12,202 nucleotides of DNA. Origin: Bradyrhizobium sp. (lineage in GTDB: Bacteria > Pseudomonadota > Alphaproteobacteria > Rhizobiales > Xanthobacteraceae). Both the position numbers and the translations under genes were made by a program. The stretch lies in assembly GCA_019243075.1 (NCBI GenBank), contig JAFAUV010000267.1, forward strand, positions 1 through 12,202, in the 5' to 3' direction. The notes under the pieces were generated by a model that was given only the letters and a program-made list of their open reading frames with translations, did not search any database and was not told where the DNA came from. Every line of letters starts with the position of its first letter. Position 1 is the first letter of the stretch. Below are positions 1 through 7,283 of the stretch, in pieces.

Positions 1-229
1 CACGGTTTTCAATCGTGAAGAACAGGCCGCGCAGCCCGCGGCGGGTGTAAATCTCGGAGATCTCACTGACCTCGGCACTCACCGTCGTGGTGATCTGCTC
101 GGTGATCATGCGCCGCGTATTCCAGGCGAAATAGCCAAGCAGCGACGCCGCAAAAAGCGCGAACAGAAACAGATAGACCAGCGTCAGACGGAACGCCGTG
201 GTTCGGATCAGCTTACCGAATGCCGTCAC
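1..229 (-). CDS. Sensor histidine kinase, N-terminal part (cut by window edge)
   Basis: This is the first 76 codons of the sensor partner of the response regulator that precedes it. I read a GTG start at 229, overlapping the regulator's end (213) by 17 nt, which implies translational coupling. The visible protein begins TAFGKLIRTTAFRLTLVYLF and has one strong membrane helix at about residues 12-33 (LVYLFLFALFAASLLGYFAW). After that the periplasmic sensor region begins (ITEQITTTVSAEVSEISEIY). The HAMP, dimerisation and ATPase domains lie outside the window, so the kinase call rests on the coupled regulator and on resemblance to the N-terminus of Bradyrhizobium HAMP-type kinases, not on visible catalytic motifs. 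The signal it senses is unknown. The position after degP suggests an envelope signal, by inference only. Confidence 0.8.
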   Translation of the reverse strand, partial: MTAFGKLIRTTAFRLTLVYLFLFALFAASLLGYFAWNTRRMITEQITTTVSAEVSEISEIYTRRGLRGLFFTIENR

Positions 230-926
230 GAATCATGTACCCCGCGCCGCGAATGGTGTGCAGCAGCGGCCGCTCGAAACCCTTGTCGATCTTCGAGCGC
301 AGCCGCGAAATATGCACGTCGATGACATTGGTCTGGGGATCGAAATGATAGTCCCAGACGTTTTCCAGGAGCATCGTGCGGGTCACCACCTGCCCGGCAT
401 GCTTCATCAAATATTCAAGAAGGCGGAATTCGCGCGGCTGCAGGGTCAGTTCATCCTTGCCGCGGGCAACGCGATGGGAGAGCCGGTCGAGCTCGAGATC
501 GCCGACGCGGTAGGTGGTCTCCTCGGCCGGGCCGACATTGCGGCGCGACAGCACCTCGACGCGGGCCAGGAGCTCGGCGAACGAATAGGGTTTCGGCAGA
601 TAGTCGTCGCCGCCGGCGCGCAGGCCCTTGATGCGGTCATCGACCTGCCCGAGCGCGGACAGGATCAGCACCGGCGTGCGGCTGCCCTTGTCGCGCAGCG
701 CGCCGATCAAGGACAGCCCGTCGTGCTTCGGCAGCATGCGGTCGACCACCAGCACGTCATAGTCGCCGCTCTCGGCGAGCGACAGCCCCTCCTCGCCGTC
801 GCCGGCGAGATCGGCGACATAGCCGACCTCGCGGAACGCCTTCACCAGATAATCGGCGGACTCGCGGTCGTCTTCGATGATCAGGATGCGCATTTGCGGA
901 GCGATGACAGGAGCGGTTGCGGTCAC
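213..926 (-). CDS. OmpR/PhoB-family response regulator
   Basis: This is a two-component transcription factor of 237 residues if the GTG at 926 is used. The receiver domain begins at residue 12 (MRILIIEDD). It has the acidic pair D19/D20, phospho-acceptor D62 (VLVVDRMLP), the switch serine S90 (LILSA) and K112 (YLPKPYS). A winged-helix DNA-binding domain of OmpR type follows at about 142-235 (LQPREFRLLEYLMKH; DVHISRLRSKID; IRGAGYMI). The GTG at 926 has a GGAAAG nine nt upstream. The family-typical start would be the ATG at 893, which has no evident ribosome site, so the true start is open between the two. Its kinase partner follows with a 17-nt overlap. The gene lies downstream of degP but is separated from it by an intrinsic terminator. 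Regulating envelope functions would fit the context but is not shown by sequence. Confidence 0.93.
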   Translation of the reverse strand: MTATAPVIAPQMRILIIEDDRESADYLVKAFREVGYVADLAGDGEEGLSLAESGDYDVLVVDRMLPKHDGLSLIGALRDKGSRTPVLILSALGQVDDRIKGLRAGGDDYLPKPYSFAELLARVEVLSRRNVGPAEETTYRVGDLELDRLSHRVARGKDELTLQPREFRLLEYLMKHAGQVVTRTMLLENVWDYHFDPQTNVIDVHISRLRSKIDKGFERPLLHTIRGAGYMIRDGIR

Positions 927-1000
927 GGGCGTCGACTTTCCATCAACATGGCGAAGTCGGCGCTTTGATGCAAGGCGACCGAACGCCGTCGGGTTAATCG

Positions 1001-1037
1001 AAAAAGCGGGCGGTGAAGCTGGGGGACCTCACCGCCC
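1001..1037 (-). terminator. Intrinsic (Rho-independent) terminator
   Basis: On the minus strand GGGCGGTGA (1037-1029) and TCACCGCCC (1016-1008) form a perfect 9-bp GC-rich stem with a 12-nt loop. The stem is followed after two bases by TTTTT at 1005-1001. It is oriented to stop transcription coming from degP, or from an RNA encoded in the interval, before the response regulator gene starts at 926. The regulator and kinase are therefore likely to have their own promoter. Confidence 0.8.
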
Positions 1038-1042
1038 TTAGA

Positions 1043-1079
1043 ACCTTCCGACGGAGGGGGGCGATATCCACCGGAAGGT
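1043..1079 (-). repeat. 8-bp inverted repeat (hairpin)
   Basis: ACCTTCCG at 1043-1050 is the exact reverse complement of CGGAAGGT at 1072-1079, separated by 21 nt. It lies directly before the intrinsic terminator and after the 11-bp hairpin. That makes it the middle stem of a three-stem array on the minus strand. Confidence 0.5.
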
Positions 1080-1086
1080 AGCCGGA

Positions 1087-1111
1087 GGGAGCGGGCTTGT
1101 AGCCCGCTCCC
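1087..1111 (-). repeat. Perfect 11-bp hairpin, 3-nt loop
   Basis: GGGAGCGGGCT (1087-1097) and AGCCCGCTCCC (1101-1111) are exact reverse complements around a TGT loop. The stem is very stable, but neither strand has a T-run immediately after it, so it is not a canonical terminator. It may protect an RNA 3' end or form part of a structured RNA. Confidence 0.6.
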
Positions 1112-1180
1112 CGGAAAGAGCCGTCGGCGGGGGCGACTGATGCCGGCGACACCCTCCATCTCGTGAAGCCTCTTAGCGGG

Positions 1181-1207
1181 ACATGATCTTGTCGTTCCGG
1201 ACCATGC
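1181..1207 (-). repeat. Post-stop hairpin resembling a dispersed Bradyrhizobium repeat
   Basis: Just after the degP stop, minus-strand RNA can pair GCAUGGUC (1207-1200) with GAUCAUGU (1188-1181) over 8 bp including two G-U pairs, with an 11-nt loop. On the plus strand the same positions would be A-C mismatches, so the fold favours the minus transcript. The core reads GCATGGTCCGGAA...GATCATG. This looks like a decayed copy of the GCATGATCCGGAAAA-type palindromic repeat that I recall as common between Bradyrhizobium genes. That resemblance is from memory and unverified. Confidence 0.4.
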
Positions 1208-1208
1208 T

Positions 1209-2795
1209 TTAGCCCTTAGCCAGCGGCACCGCGACGAAGCGCGACTGGCCGCCGCTCTTCACGCGCATCAGGACGACGTTCTTGTTGTCGTTCTTGGCCG
1301 CCGTAATCGCCTCGCGCACGTCGTTGGCGCTGGCGACGGTCTTGCCGGCCACCTCGAGAATGACGTCGCCTTCCTTGAAGCCGCGGTCGGCGGCCGCACT
1401 CTTCGGGTCGACTTCGGTGACGACGACGCCTTCCTTGCCGGCACCGGCCACGCTGTTGGCGGGCGCCACCGTGAGGCCGAGCTTCGGCACGTCGGTGCCG
1501 CGGGTGGCGTTGCCGTTGTCGTCACCGTTGTCATTGTCTGCCTTGGCCTCGACCGAGTTCGGCAAGGTGCCGAGCGTCAGGTTGACGACCTTGTCCTGGC
1601 CCTTGTGCATGACGTCGAGCTTGACCGCGGTGCCCGGGGCGATGCCGCCGATGGTGCGGGCGAGCTCGCGCGCATCCTTGACGCTCTCGCCATTGACGGC
1701 GGTGATCACGTCGCCGGACTCAATGCCGGCCTTGGCTGCCGGACCGTTGGCCTGGGGTTCGGCGACCAGCGCGCCTTCCGCCTTCTTCAGGCCGAGGCTG
1801 TCGGCGATCTCCGGCGTCACCGGCTGGATCTGGACGCCAATCCAGCCGCGGCTGACCGAGCCCTTGTCCTTGAGCTGGGCGACGACGTTCTTGACGGTCG
1901 AGGCGGGGATCGAGAACGCGATGCCGACGCTGCCGCCGGACGGCGAATAGATCGCGGTGTTGACGCCGACGACGTCGCCGTCGGTCGAGAACGCCGGTCC
2001 GCCCGAATTGCCCTTGTTGACGGGCGCGTCGATCTGGATGAAGTCGTCATAGGGACCATTGCCGATGTCGCGGCCCATGGCCGAGACGATGCCGGCGGTC
2101 ACCGTGCCGCCAAGGCCGAACGGGTTGCCGACCGCGAGCACCCAGTCACCGATGCGCGGCTTGCCGTCCGACAGCTTGGCGAACGGGAAGTTCGAGCCGC
2201 CCTCGACCTTGATCAGCGCGAGGTCGGTGCGCGCGTCGGTGCCGATCACCTTGGCGCTGTAGCTCTTGCCGTCATCGGTCGTCACCTCGACCTTGCTGGC
2301 GCCGTCGACGACGTGGTTGTTGGTGACGGCATAACCGTCGGCCGAAATGAAGAAGCCGGAGCCCTGGCCCATGATCACATGGTTGCCGCCGCGGCCGCCG
2401 CGCAGACCGGGCGGCAAGCCATCCGGACCGCCGAAGCGGCGGAAGAAGCGCTCCATCGGCGAGCCCGGCTGGAACGGAGAATCGTCGTCGTTGTCGTCGC
2501 TTTTGGCGACCTTCTCGTTGATGTTGACCTTCACCGAGATCACCGACGGCTTCACGCGTTCGACAATGTCGGCAAAGCCAACCGGCTGCTGGACCTTCTT
2601 CACCTCATTGGCGACCTGCGCATGGGCGGGGGTCGAGAAAACGTTCACGGGGCCAGTGGAAGGGCCGAAACCATAGAGGGCGACGCCAAGGCCACCGATG
2701 ACGGAGGCCATCAGGGCGAATTTGCGGGCGGACAACAGCGAGCGCGGTTGCCGATAGGATGGGAACGACGAAAGGTCGGTCGGACGTTCGGTCAT
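1209..2795 (-). CDS. degP: DegP/HtrA-type periplasmic serine endoprotease (Do family)
   Basis: This protease/chaperone degrades or holds misfolded proteins in the periplasm. Its 528 residues fit the Do family. An N-terminal export signal runs to a likely cleavage at AHA-Q (residues 57-60). The trypsin-like domain carries the complete triad: H161 (TNNHVVDG), D191 (TDLALIKV) and S264 (GNSGGPAF). Two PDZ domains follow at about 318-408 (starting GWIGVQIQ) and 435-525 (PKLGLTVAP). Asp/Asn-rich stretches, 99-105 in the Q-linker-like region and 419-429 between the PDZ domains, look like flexible linkers. I choose the ATG at 2795, with GGAGA seven nt upstream, over an in-frame TTG one codon earlier. 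It lies 195 nt after ccmH, probably with its own promoter, and before a two-component pair. degP beside cycHJKL is a recurrent rhizobial arrangement. Confidence 0.96.
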   Translation of the reverse strand: MTERPTDLSSFPSYRQPRSLLSARKFALMASVIGGLGVALYGFGPSTGPVNVFSTPAHAQVANEVKKVQQPVGFADIVERVKPSVISVKVNINEKVAKSDDNDDDSPFQPGSPMERFFRRFGGPDGLPPGLRGGRGGNHVIMGQGSGFFISADGYAVTNNHVVDGASKVEVTTDDGKSYSAKVIGTDARTDLALIKVEGGSNFPFAKLSDGKPRIGDWVLAVGNPFGLGGTVTAGIVSAMGRDIGNGPYDDFIQIDAPVNKGNSGGPAFSTDGDVVGVNTAIYSPSGGSVGIAFSIPASTVKNVVAQLKDKGSVSRGWIGVQIQPVTPEIADSLGLKKAEGALVAEPQANGPAAKAGIESGDVITAVNGESVKDARELARTIGGIAPGTAVKLDVMHKGQDKVVNLTLGTLPNSVEAKADNDNGDDNGNATRGTDVPKLGLTVAPANSVAGAGKEGVVVTEVDPKSAAADRGFKEGDVILEVAGKTVASANDVREAITAAKNDNKNVVLMRVKSGGQSRFVAVPLAKG

Positions 2796-2990
2796 CAAGC
2801 GATCTCCAAAGAGCCAAGAAATTGATTACGGGGGCGCACACCGTTCACAGCGAACATGAGGTGAGAACCCTTACGGCGTGCTGGCGGCGCAGTTAAAGTT
2901 TGGTAATGAAGCCCGCTTTGAATGCGGCAGTTTATCGCAGGGGGCTAACTGATTGCCCTTACAAGAGAATCTCCGGTCCGCTGGAAGCCG
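2796..2990 (-). promoter_or_regulatory. ccmH-degP intergenic region, likely degP promoter
   Basis: These 195 nt separate the end of the cytochrome c operon from degP, enough for an independent promoter. The degP ribosome site GGAGA is at 2807-2803. A small, imperfect hairpin (gcccgc 2911-2916 with gcggc 2924-2928) might be a weak end for the ccm transcript. I found no convincing sigma-70, EcfG (GGAAC-N16/17-CGTT) or CpxR-type sequence here, so the promoter assignment is by position only. Confidence 0.4.
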
Positions 2991-3518
2991 CTAGGAGGCC
3001 GAAATGCGGCTCGCAGCTGGCCTGCCCGATGGCGGCTGTTCGGGTGCGGTTTCGCCTGCCATCAGGGCCGACAGGCGCGCTTCCTCGTCGGCGGTCAGAG
3101 GGCGGTTGCCGGCTTCCGATTCGTCTGTCCCAAGCCGTCGGGTTCGGCGCCACACGGCGAACCCGCCGCCGATCAGCAGCAGCGGCGGCACCAGCCACAG
3201 CAGCAGGGTCTGGCGCTCGAATCTCGGCTTGAGCAGGACGAACTCGCCGTAGCGCGCCACCAGGAAATCGATCACCTCCTCATCGCGATCGCCAGCCGCG
3301 ATGCGCTCGCGCACCAGGAGACGAAGGTCACGCGCCAAGGGCGCCTCGGAATCGTCGATCGACTGGTTCTGGCACACCATGCAGCGCAGCTCGCGGGACA
3401 GGTTCCGCGCACGCAGCTCCTTGGCCGGGTCGGCCATGACCTCGTCGGGCAGCACCGCATGCGCGGCAGCAAGCCCGAGCGCGGCAAGAAAGCATGCGAC
3501 CGCGAGGAACCGCTTCAT
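2991..3518 (-). CDS. ccmH: Cytochrome c maturation protein CcmH (CycL)
   Basis: This membrane-anchored thioredoxin-like thiol reductase keeps the CXXCH motif of apocytochrome c reduced for haem ligation and works with CcmF and CcmI. Its 175 residues show an N-terminal signal sequence (to about residue 21), the diagnostic LRCMVCQNQS motif with C46 and C49, and a transmembrane helix at about 104-123 (LLLWLVPPLLLIGGGFAVW). A charged, disordered cytoplasmic tail follows. This is the short CycL form, with the TPR part encoded separately as ccmI, as in rhizobia. The ATG is 3 nt after the ccmF stop. A GGAG upstream lies inside the ccmF end, so the two are translationally coupled. It is the last gene of the ccmIEFH operon. 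Confidence 0.96.
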   Translation of the reverse strand: MKRFLAVACFLAALGLAAAHAVLPDEVMADPAKELRARNLSRELRCMVCQNQSIDDSEAPLARDLRLLVRERIAAGDRDEEVIDFLVARYGEFVLLKPRFERQTLLLWLVPPLLLIGGGFAVWRRTRRLGTDESEAGNRPLTADEEARLSALMAGETAPEQPPSGRPAASRISAS

Positions 3519-3521
3519 CCC

Positions 3522-5507
3522 CTACTCCGCAGCCTGCAGGCCGCCGCGCAGCGCCTTGGCCGGTTTGGGCGCGCCGACGCGCAGCCTTCGATCGGACAGC
3601 GAGAGCAGGCCGCCCCACGCCATCAGCACCGGTCCGAACCAGATCAGGAGCACCAGCGGCTTGTGATAGATGCGCACGGTGATGGCGCCATCGGGCGTCG
3701 GATCGCCGAGCGAGATGTAGAGCTGGCTGACACCGCGCGACAGCAGCGCGGCCTCCGTGGTCGAGGCGCCGCGCGCGGTGAAATTGCGCTTCGAAGGCGT
3801 CATCGCCGCAAGCCGCTCGCCGCCGCTGCTGACGGTGAAGCTCGCCACCAACTCCCTATAATTCGGCCCCAGCTGCTGCGACAATCCATCGAGCTTCAAT
3901 TCATATCCAGCGAGCCTGATGACATCGTCCGGCTTCATGGTTCCGATGAACTCGGAGTTCCAGGTGGTTTCGCAGACAATGCCGATCAGCGCGACACCGA
4001 TGCCGGCATGGGCGAAGGCCGTACCCCAGATCGAGCGCGGCAAGCCGCGGGCGCGGCGCAACGAGATTGCAACGGGATTGTTGAGAAGACCGATGCGCTC
4101 GACGAGATCGCTCACGGCGCCTGCGACGATGAAGATCGCAAGCCCGATCGCGAGCGGCGCCAACGCGCTGCCGCCGCGTGCCCAGGCCCAGGCGACCGCA
4201 ACCGCGATCAGCGCCGCGACGCCGGCGGCCATCAGCCGCTGCGCCGCGCCATAGAGATCGCCGCGCTTCCAGGCCAGCATCGGCCCGAAAGGGACCGCGA
4301 CCATCAGCGGCACGAACAAGGGACCGAAGGTGAGATTGAAGAACGGCGCGCCCACGGAAATCTTGTCGCCGGTCAGCACTTCCAGCGCCAGCGGATAGAG
4401 CGTGCCGATGAACACGGTGGCGCAGGCGGTGGTGAGGAAGAGATTGTTCAGGACCAGCGCGCCCTCGCGCGAGATCGGCGCGAACAGGCCGCCCTGCTTC
4501 AGCGATGAGGCGCGGCCGGCGAACAGCGACAGGCTGCCGCCGATGAAGACGCAGAGGATGAGGAGGATGAACACGCCCCGCGTCGGATCGTTGGCAAAGG
4601 CGTGCACCGAGGTCAGCACGCCCGAGCGCACCAGGAAAGTGCCGAGCAGCGACAGCGAGAAGGTCAGGATCGAGAGCAGGATGGTCCAGACCTTGAGCGC
4701 ATTGCGCTTCTCCATCACCAGCGCGGAATGCAACAGCGCGGTGCCGGCAAGCCATGGCATCAGCGACGCATTCTCGACCGGATCCCAGAACCACCAGCCG
4801 CCCCAGCCCAATTCGTAATAGGCCCAGTAGGACCCCATCGCGATGCCCAGGGTGAGGAAAATCCAGGCCATCAGCGTCCATGGCCGCACCCAGCGCGCCC
4901 AGGCCGGGTCGATCCGGCCCTCGATCAGCGCCGCGATCGCAAACGAGAACGAGATCGAGAAGCCGACATAGCCGAGATAGAGCATCGGCGGATGCACGGC
5001 GAGACCGATGTCCTGCAGCACCGGATTGAGGCCGCGGCCGTCGATCGGCGGATTTTGAATGCGCAGGAACGGATTCGAGGTGATGAGGATGAAGAGATAG
5101 AAGGCGCCGGCGATCCAGGCCTGCACGCCCAGCACATTGGCGCGCAGCGACAGCGGCAGGTTGTTGCCGAAGGCCGCGACCAGGCCGCCAAACAGCGCCA
5201 GGATCAGGACCCAGAGCAGCATCGAGCCCTCGTGATTGCCCCAGACGCCGGTGATCTTGTAGATCATCGGTTGCTGCGAATTCGAATTCTCGAACACATT
5301 GGCCACGGAGAAATCGGAGGTGACGTGCAAGGTGACGAGCGCGGCAAAAGACGCGGCGACGAACAGCAATTGCGCGAGCGCCGTCGAGCGCGCCACGTTC
5401 ATCAGCGCTGGATCGCCCCAGCGCGCCCCCAGCATCGGCACGATGGACTGGATCAGCGCCAGCGCAAGCGCGAGCACCAGGGCATAATGTCCGGCTTCCG
5501 CGATCAC
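3522..5507 (-). CDS. ccmF: Cytochrome c haem lyase subunit CcmF (CycK)
   Basis: This large polytopic membrane protein takes haem from CcmE and attaches it to apocytochrome c with CcmH and CcmI. At 661 residues it has full family length. The tryptophan-rich WWD signature is at about 228-252 (core WGGWWFWDPVENAS). The histidines that ligand haem in the E. coli protein are all present: H172 (VHPPMLY) and H302 (SVHAF) facing the periplasm, and H260 (LLHSAL) and H500 (TAFAHAGIG) in the membrane. I use the GTG start at 5507, which directly abuts the ccmE stop codon and has GGAGA eight nt upstream within ccmE. No frameshift or missing key residue is seen. Confidence 0.97.
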   Translation of the reverse strand: MIAEAGHYALVLALALALIQSIVPMLGARWGDPALMNVARSTALAQLLFVAASFAALVTLHVTSDFSVANVFENSNSQQPMIYKITGVWGNHEGSMLLWVLILALFGGLVAAFGNNLPLSLRANVLGVQAWIAGAFYLFILITSNPFLRIQNPPIDGRGLNPVLQDIGLAVHPPMLYLGYVGFSISFSFAIAALIEGRIDPAWARWVRPWTLMAWIFLTLGIAMGSYWAYYELGWGGWWFWDPVENASLMPWLAGTALLHSALVMEKRNALKVWTILLSILTFSLSLLGTFLVRSGVLTSVHAFANDPTRGVFILLILCVFIGGSLSLFAGRASSLKQGGLFAPISREGALVLNNLFLTTACATVFIGTLYPLALEVLTGDKISVGAPFFNLTFGPLFVPLMVAVPFGPMLAWKRGDLYGAAQRLMAAGVAALIAVAVAWAWARGGSALAPLAIGLAIFIVAGAVSDLVERIGLLNNPVAISLRRARGLPRSIWGTAFAHAGIGVALIGIVCETTWNSEFIGTMKPDDVIRLAGYELKLDGLSQQLGPNYRELVASFTVSSGGERLAAMTPSKRNFTARGASTTEAALLSRGVSQLYISLGDPTPDGAITVRIYHKPLVLLIWFGPVLMAWGGLLSLSDRRLRVGAPKPAKALRGGLQAAE

Positions 5508-5996
5508 CTAACCATCTCCATGCGCACAGCTCTTGCCGCTGATGCCCGCGGCCAGCTTGGAGTCATAGTCATCCTTCCAATGGCCCTGCTTCTTCAAGGC
5601 GTCGGCAACGTCCTTGGGCATGTAGGTCTCGTCATGCTTGGCCAGCACGGTTTCCGCGTGGAACGTGCCGGAGGCATCGAGCGCGCCTTCGGCGACGACG
5701 CCCTGCCCTTCGCGGAACAGGTCGGGGAGAAGTCCGTGGTAGCTCACCGGCAATTTGGCGCCGCCGTCGGCGACCTCGAAGCTCGCGCCGTCACCGCGGC
5801 AGACCAGCGAGCCCGGCTGCACCAGTCCGCCGAGCCGGAACCGTTTGCCGGGCGCGATATGCTGCTCGGCCGCCATCGATGGGGTCGAGAAGAATACGAT
5901 GGAGTCCTGCAGCGCATAGAGCACCAGGCCCGCGGCGAAGGCGAGCACCGCGAGCGAGCATCCGATCAAGGTCAGGCGACGCTGCTTGCGCGTCAT
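5508..5996 (-). CDS. ccmE: Periplasmic haem chaperone CcmE (CycJ)
   Basis: CcmE binds haem covalently and carries it from the CcmABCD side to CcmF. The 162-residue protein has a short basic cytoplasmic end (MTRKQRR), one membrane anchor at about residues 8-29, and an OB-fold periplasmic domain. The haem-attaching histidine is H121 in LAKHDETYMP, with Y125 as the usual axial ligand (HxxxY). The C-terminal tail is flexible and includes one cysteine (C157). The ATG is 10 nt after the ccmI stop with only a weak purine-rich site, suggesting coupling to ccmI. The following ccmF starts with no gap. CcmABC and CcmG are not in this window and must be encoded elsewhere. Confidence 0.97.
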   Translation of the reverse strand: MTRKQRRLTLIGCSLAVLAFAAGLVLYALQDSIVFFSTPSMAAEQHIAPGKRFRLGGLVQPGSLVCRGDGASFEVADGGAKLPVSYHGLLPDLFREGQGVVAEGALDASGTFHAETVLAKHDETYMPKDVADALKKQGHWKDDYDSKLAAGISGKSCAHGDG

Positions 5997-6006
5997 GAGC
6001 TTACTC

Positions 6007-7155
6007 TCATCCGTCCAGTCCGAGATTCTTCAGGCCCTCGTTCAATTGCCTGAGCCGTTCGGCATCGCCGCCGAGCGCTTGCCGGGCCTCGCTCTCGGCC
6101 CCCTTGGCCATGTCGCGATCGCCCATCACCATGTAGGCGCGCACCAGCCGCAACCAGCCCTCGACGTCGTTGCCGTTCTCCTTCAACCGTGTCGCCAGCC
6201 GCTCGACCATGCCGCGGATCATGGCCTCGCGGTCGCCGGCCTTCATGTCCTTGGCCGCCGCCATGGTCTGTTCGGACAAAGCCGGAGCCGCCGGCGCGCC
6301 GACCCGCACCAAGGCGGCCTGCACGACCGTACGCCATGGCGCGTCCGCGGGCGCCCTTTCCAGCATCGCACGCCAGATCGCGGCGGCGTCGGCGTTGCGG
6401 CCGTCCTGCTCGGCCGCGAGGCCGAGGAAATAGCTTGCTTTGGCCTCGTTCGCATCCAGCGCCAGCGCGCGCTCGAACTCGGCTTTGGCATCCGCCGTGA
6501 CCACCCCGCCGGCCGCCGCGGCGATCGCCTCGCCGAGATCGGCCCGACGCGAGGCATCCTCGCCATTATAGGTGATCGAATTGCGGAAGGCGCGTACCGC
6601 ATCGTCATAGCGGCCAAGCCGCAGCAGCACCGGCGCCAGCACGTTCCAGCCGCGGCCGTCGCTCGGGTTTTTCTCCAGGTGCTGCTCGACCTGCGCCACC
6701 AGGTTTGCCAGCGGCTGCGTCGCATCGGCCGTGCGGGCGCGGCGGGCCAGCGGGAAATCGGCAAGCCAGGGCGAGCCCAGCGGCAAGTAGATCGCAAGCG
6801 CCAGCAGCGGCAGTCCGACCAGCGCCAGCGCGGCCGCGACGCGGCGCAGGCGCGGGCTCGATCGCATCGGCGGATTGGAGGCGGTGTCGGCAACCGAAAG
6901 CAGCCTTCGGCCGATCTCGATCCGTGCCGCTTCCGCCTCCGCGCTTCCGATCAGGCCCGCGGCGACGTCGCGGTCGATCTCGGCGAGCTGGTCCTTGTAG
7001 ACCATAGCTTCATGCGATTGGGCTTCGTAGGGTTGGGCCTCGTTGGCTTGCGTCGGCTTGCCGCCGCTCTGCCGCGCGCCGCTGAGGCCGAGCGGCAGCA
7101 ACACGGCGAACATCGCCGCCGCCGTCATCAGCGCGAACACGAACCACAAATTCAT
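6007..7155 (-). CDS. ccmI: Cytochrome c biogenesis protein CcmI (CycH)
   Basis: CcmI is the TPR-containing chaperone that presents apocytochrome c to CcmF and CcmH. The 382 residues show the expected plan: a first membrane helix at about 2-24, a cytoplasmic loop with a leucine-zipper-like segment (about 51-88, VYKDQLAEIDRDVAAG), a second helix at about 105-124, and a periplasmic TPR region at about 148-290 (GRGWNVLAPVLLRLGRYDDA; ASYFLGLAAEQDGRNADA). A further C-terminal helical part follows. The loop contains three near-tandem QxxEA pentapeptides at residues 36-50. It is the first gene of the ccmIEFH (cycHJKL) operon. The ribosome site is poor (GGAAC 12 nt before the ATG). The operon promoter should lie in 7156-7283, which contains a perfect 18-bp palindrome. 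Confidence 0.96.
   Translation of the reverse strand: MNLWFVFALMTAAAMFAVLLPLGLSGARQSGGKPTQANEAQPYEAQSHEAMVYKDQLAEIDRDVAAGLIGSAEAEAARIEIGRRLLSVADTASNPPMRSSPRLRRVAAALALVGLPLLALAIYLPLGSPWLADFPLARRARTADATQPLANLVAQVEQHLEKNPSDGRGWNVLAPVLLRLGRYDDAVRAFRNSITYNGEDASRRADLGEAIAAAAGGVVTADAKAEFERALALDANEAKASYFLGLAAEQDGRNADAAAIWRAMLERAPADAPWRTVVQAALVRVGAPAAPALSEQTMAAAKDMKAGDREAMIRGMVERLATRLKENGNDVEGWLRLVRAYMVMGDRDMAKGAESEARQALGGDAERLRQLNEGLKNLGLDG
7006..7050 (-). repeat. Three 15-bp tandem units inside ccmI (QxxEA x3)
   Basis: Codons 36-50 of ccmI read QANEA-QPYEA-QSHEA. The DNA units are similar but not identical (CAAGCCAACGAGGCC, CAACCCTACGAAGCC, CAATCGCATGAAGCT), so the repeat is old or diverging. It lies in the cytoplasmic loop just after the first membrane helix, where length changes should be tolerated. 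Confidence 0.6.
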
Positions 7156-7220
7156 TTCAGGCCAAGTTCCTGCAGCGCTCTCTTGATACGCCGCTTTACA
7201 CTACTGCCGACGAGGGCGGC

Positions 7221-7238
7221 AATTGACAATTGTCAATT
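7221..7238. promoter_or_regulatory. Perfect 18-bp palindrome, candidate operator before ccmI
   Basis: AATTGACAATTGTCAATT is an exact 18-bp palindrome, strikingly AT-rich for this genome. It lies 66 nt upstream of the ccmI start and 46 nt past the end of the 89-codon gene. Its size and two-fold symmetry suit a dimeric repressor site (for example MarR- or TetR-like) at the cycHJKL promoter. On the minus strand a weak promoter-like pair TTGCCG-N16-TGTAAA starts at the palindrome's edge. The binding protein cannot be identified from the sequence. Confidence 0.5.
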
Positions 7239-7283
7239 CCGCGCCATCGGGAGCAAGGCCGAAAACCCAGATGCAGGAAATGG

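Larger units (their letters stand above)
927..1208 (-). other. Structured gene-free interval between degP and the response regulator
   Basis: These 282 nt hold no convincing gene but are unusually rich in inverted repeats. In minus-strand order there is a G-U-tolerant hairpin just after the degP stop (1207-1181), a perfect 11-bp stem with a 3-nt loop (1111-1087), an 8-bp inverted repeat (1079-1043) and a 9-bp stem followed by five T (1037-1001). A 78-codon open frame (923-1159) covers the middle, but its Arg/Ser/Gly/Pro-rich product and its overlap with the hairpins argue against it. The interval could be a processed degP 3' UTR, a separate small RNA ending at the terminator, or a leader controlling the regulator gene. 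No promoter is clear enough to choose between these. Confidence 0.6.

Noticed and set aside
923..1159. 78-codon minus-strand frame between degP and the response regulator
   Set aside because: The product is low-complexity Arg/Ser/Gly/Pro-rich, and the frame covers the hairpins and the intrinsic terminator and overlaps the regulator start. Structured non-coding sequence is the better reading.
2796..2990. CpxR or EcfG box in the degP promoter
   Set aside because: GTAAG and GAAC...CGTA fragments are present but with wrong spacing and mismatches. None meets GTAAA-N5-GTAAA or GGAAC-N16/17-CGTT.
7221..7238. TTGACA hexamers inside the palindrome as a -35 box
   Set aside because: TTGACA occurs on both strands only because of the palindrome. 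No acceptable -10 lies 16-18 nt downstream on the minus strand, and no gene lies on the plus side.
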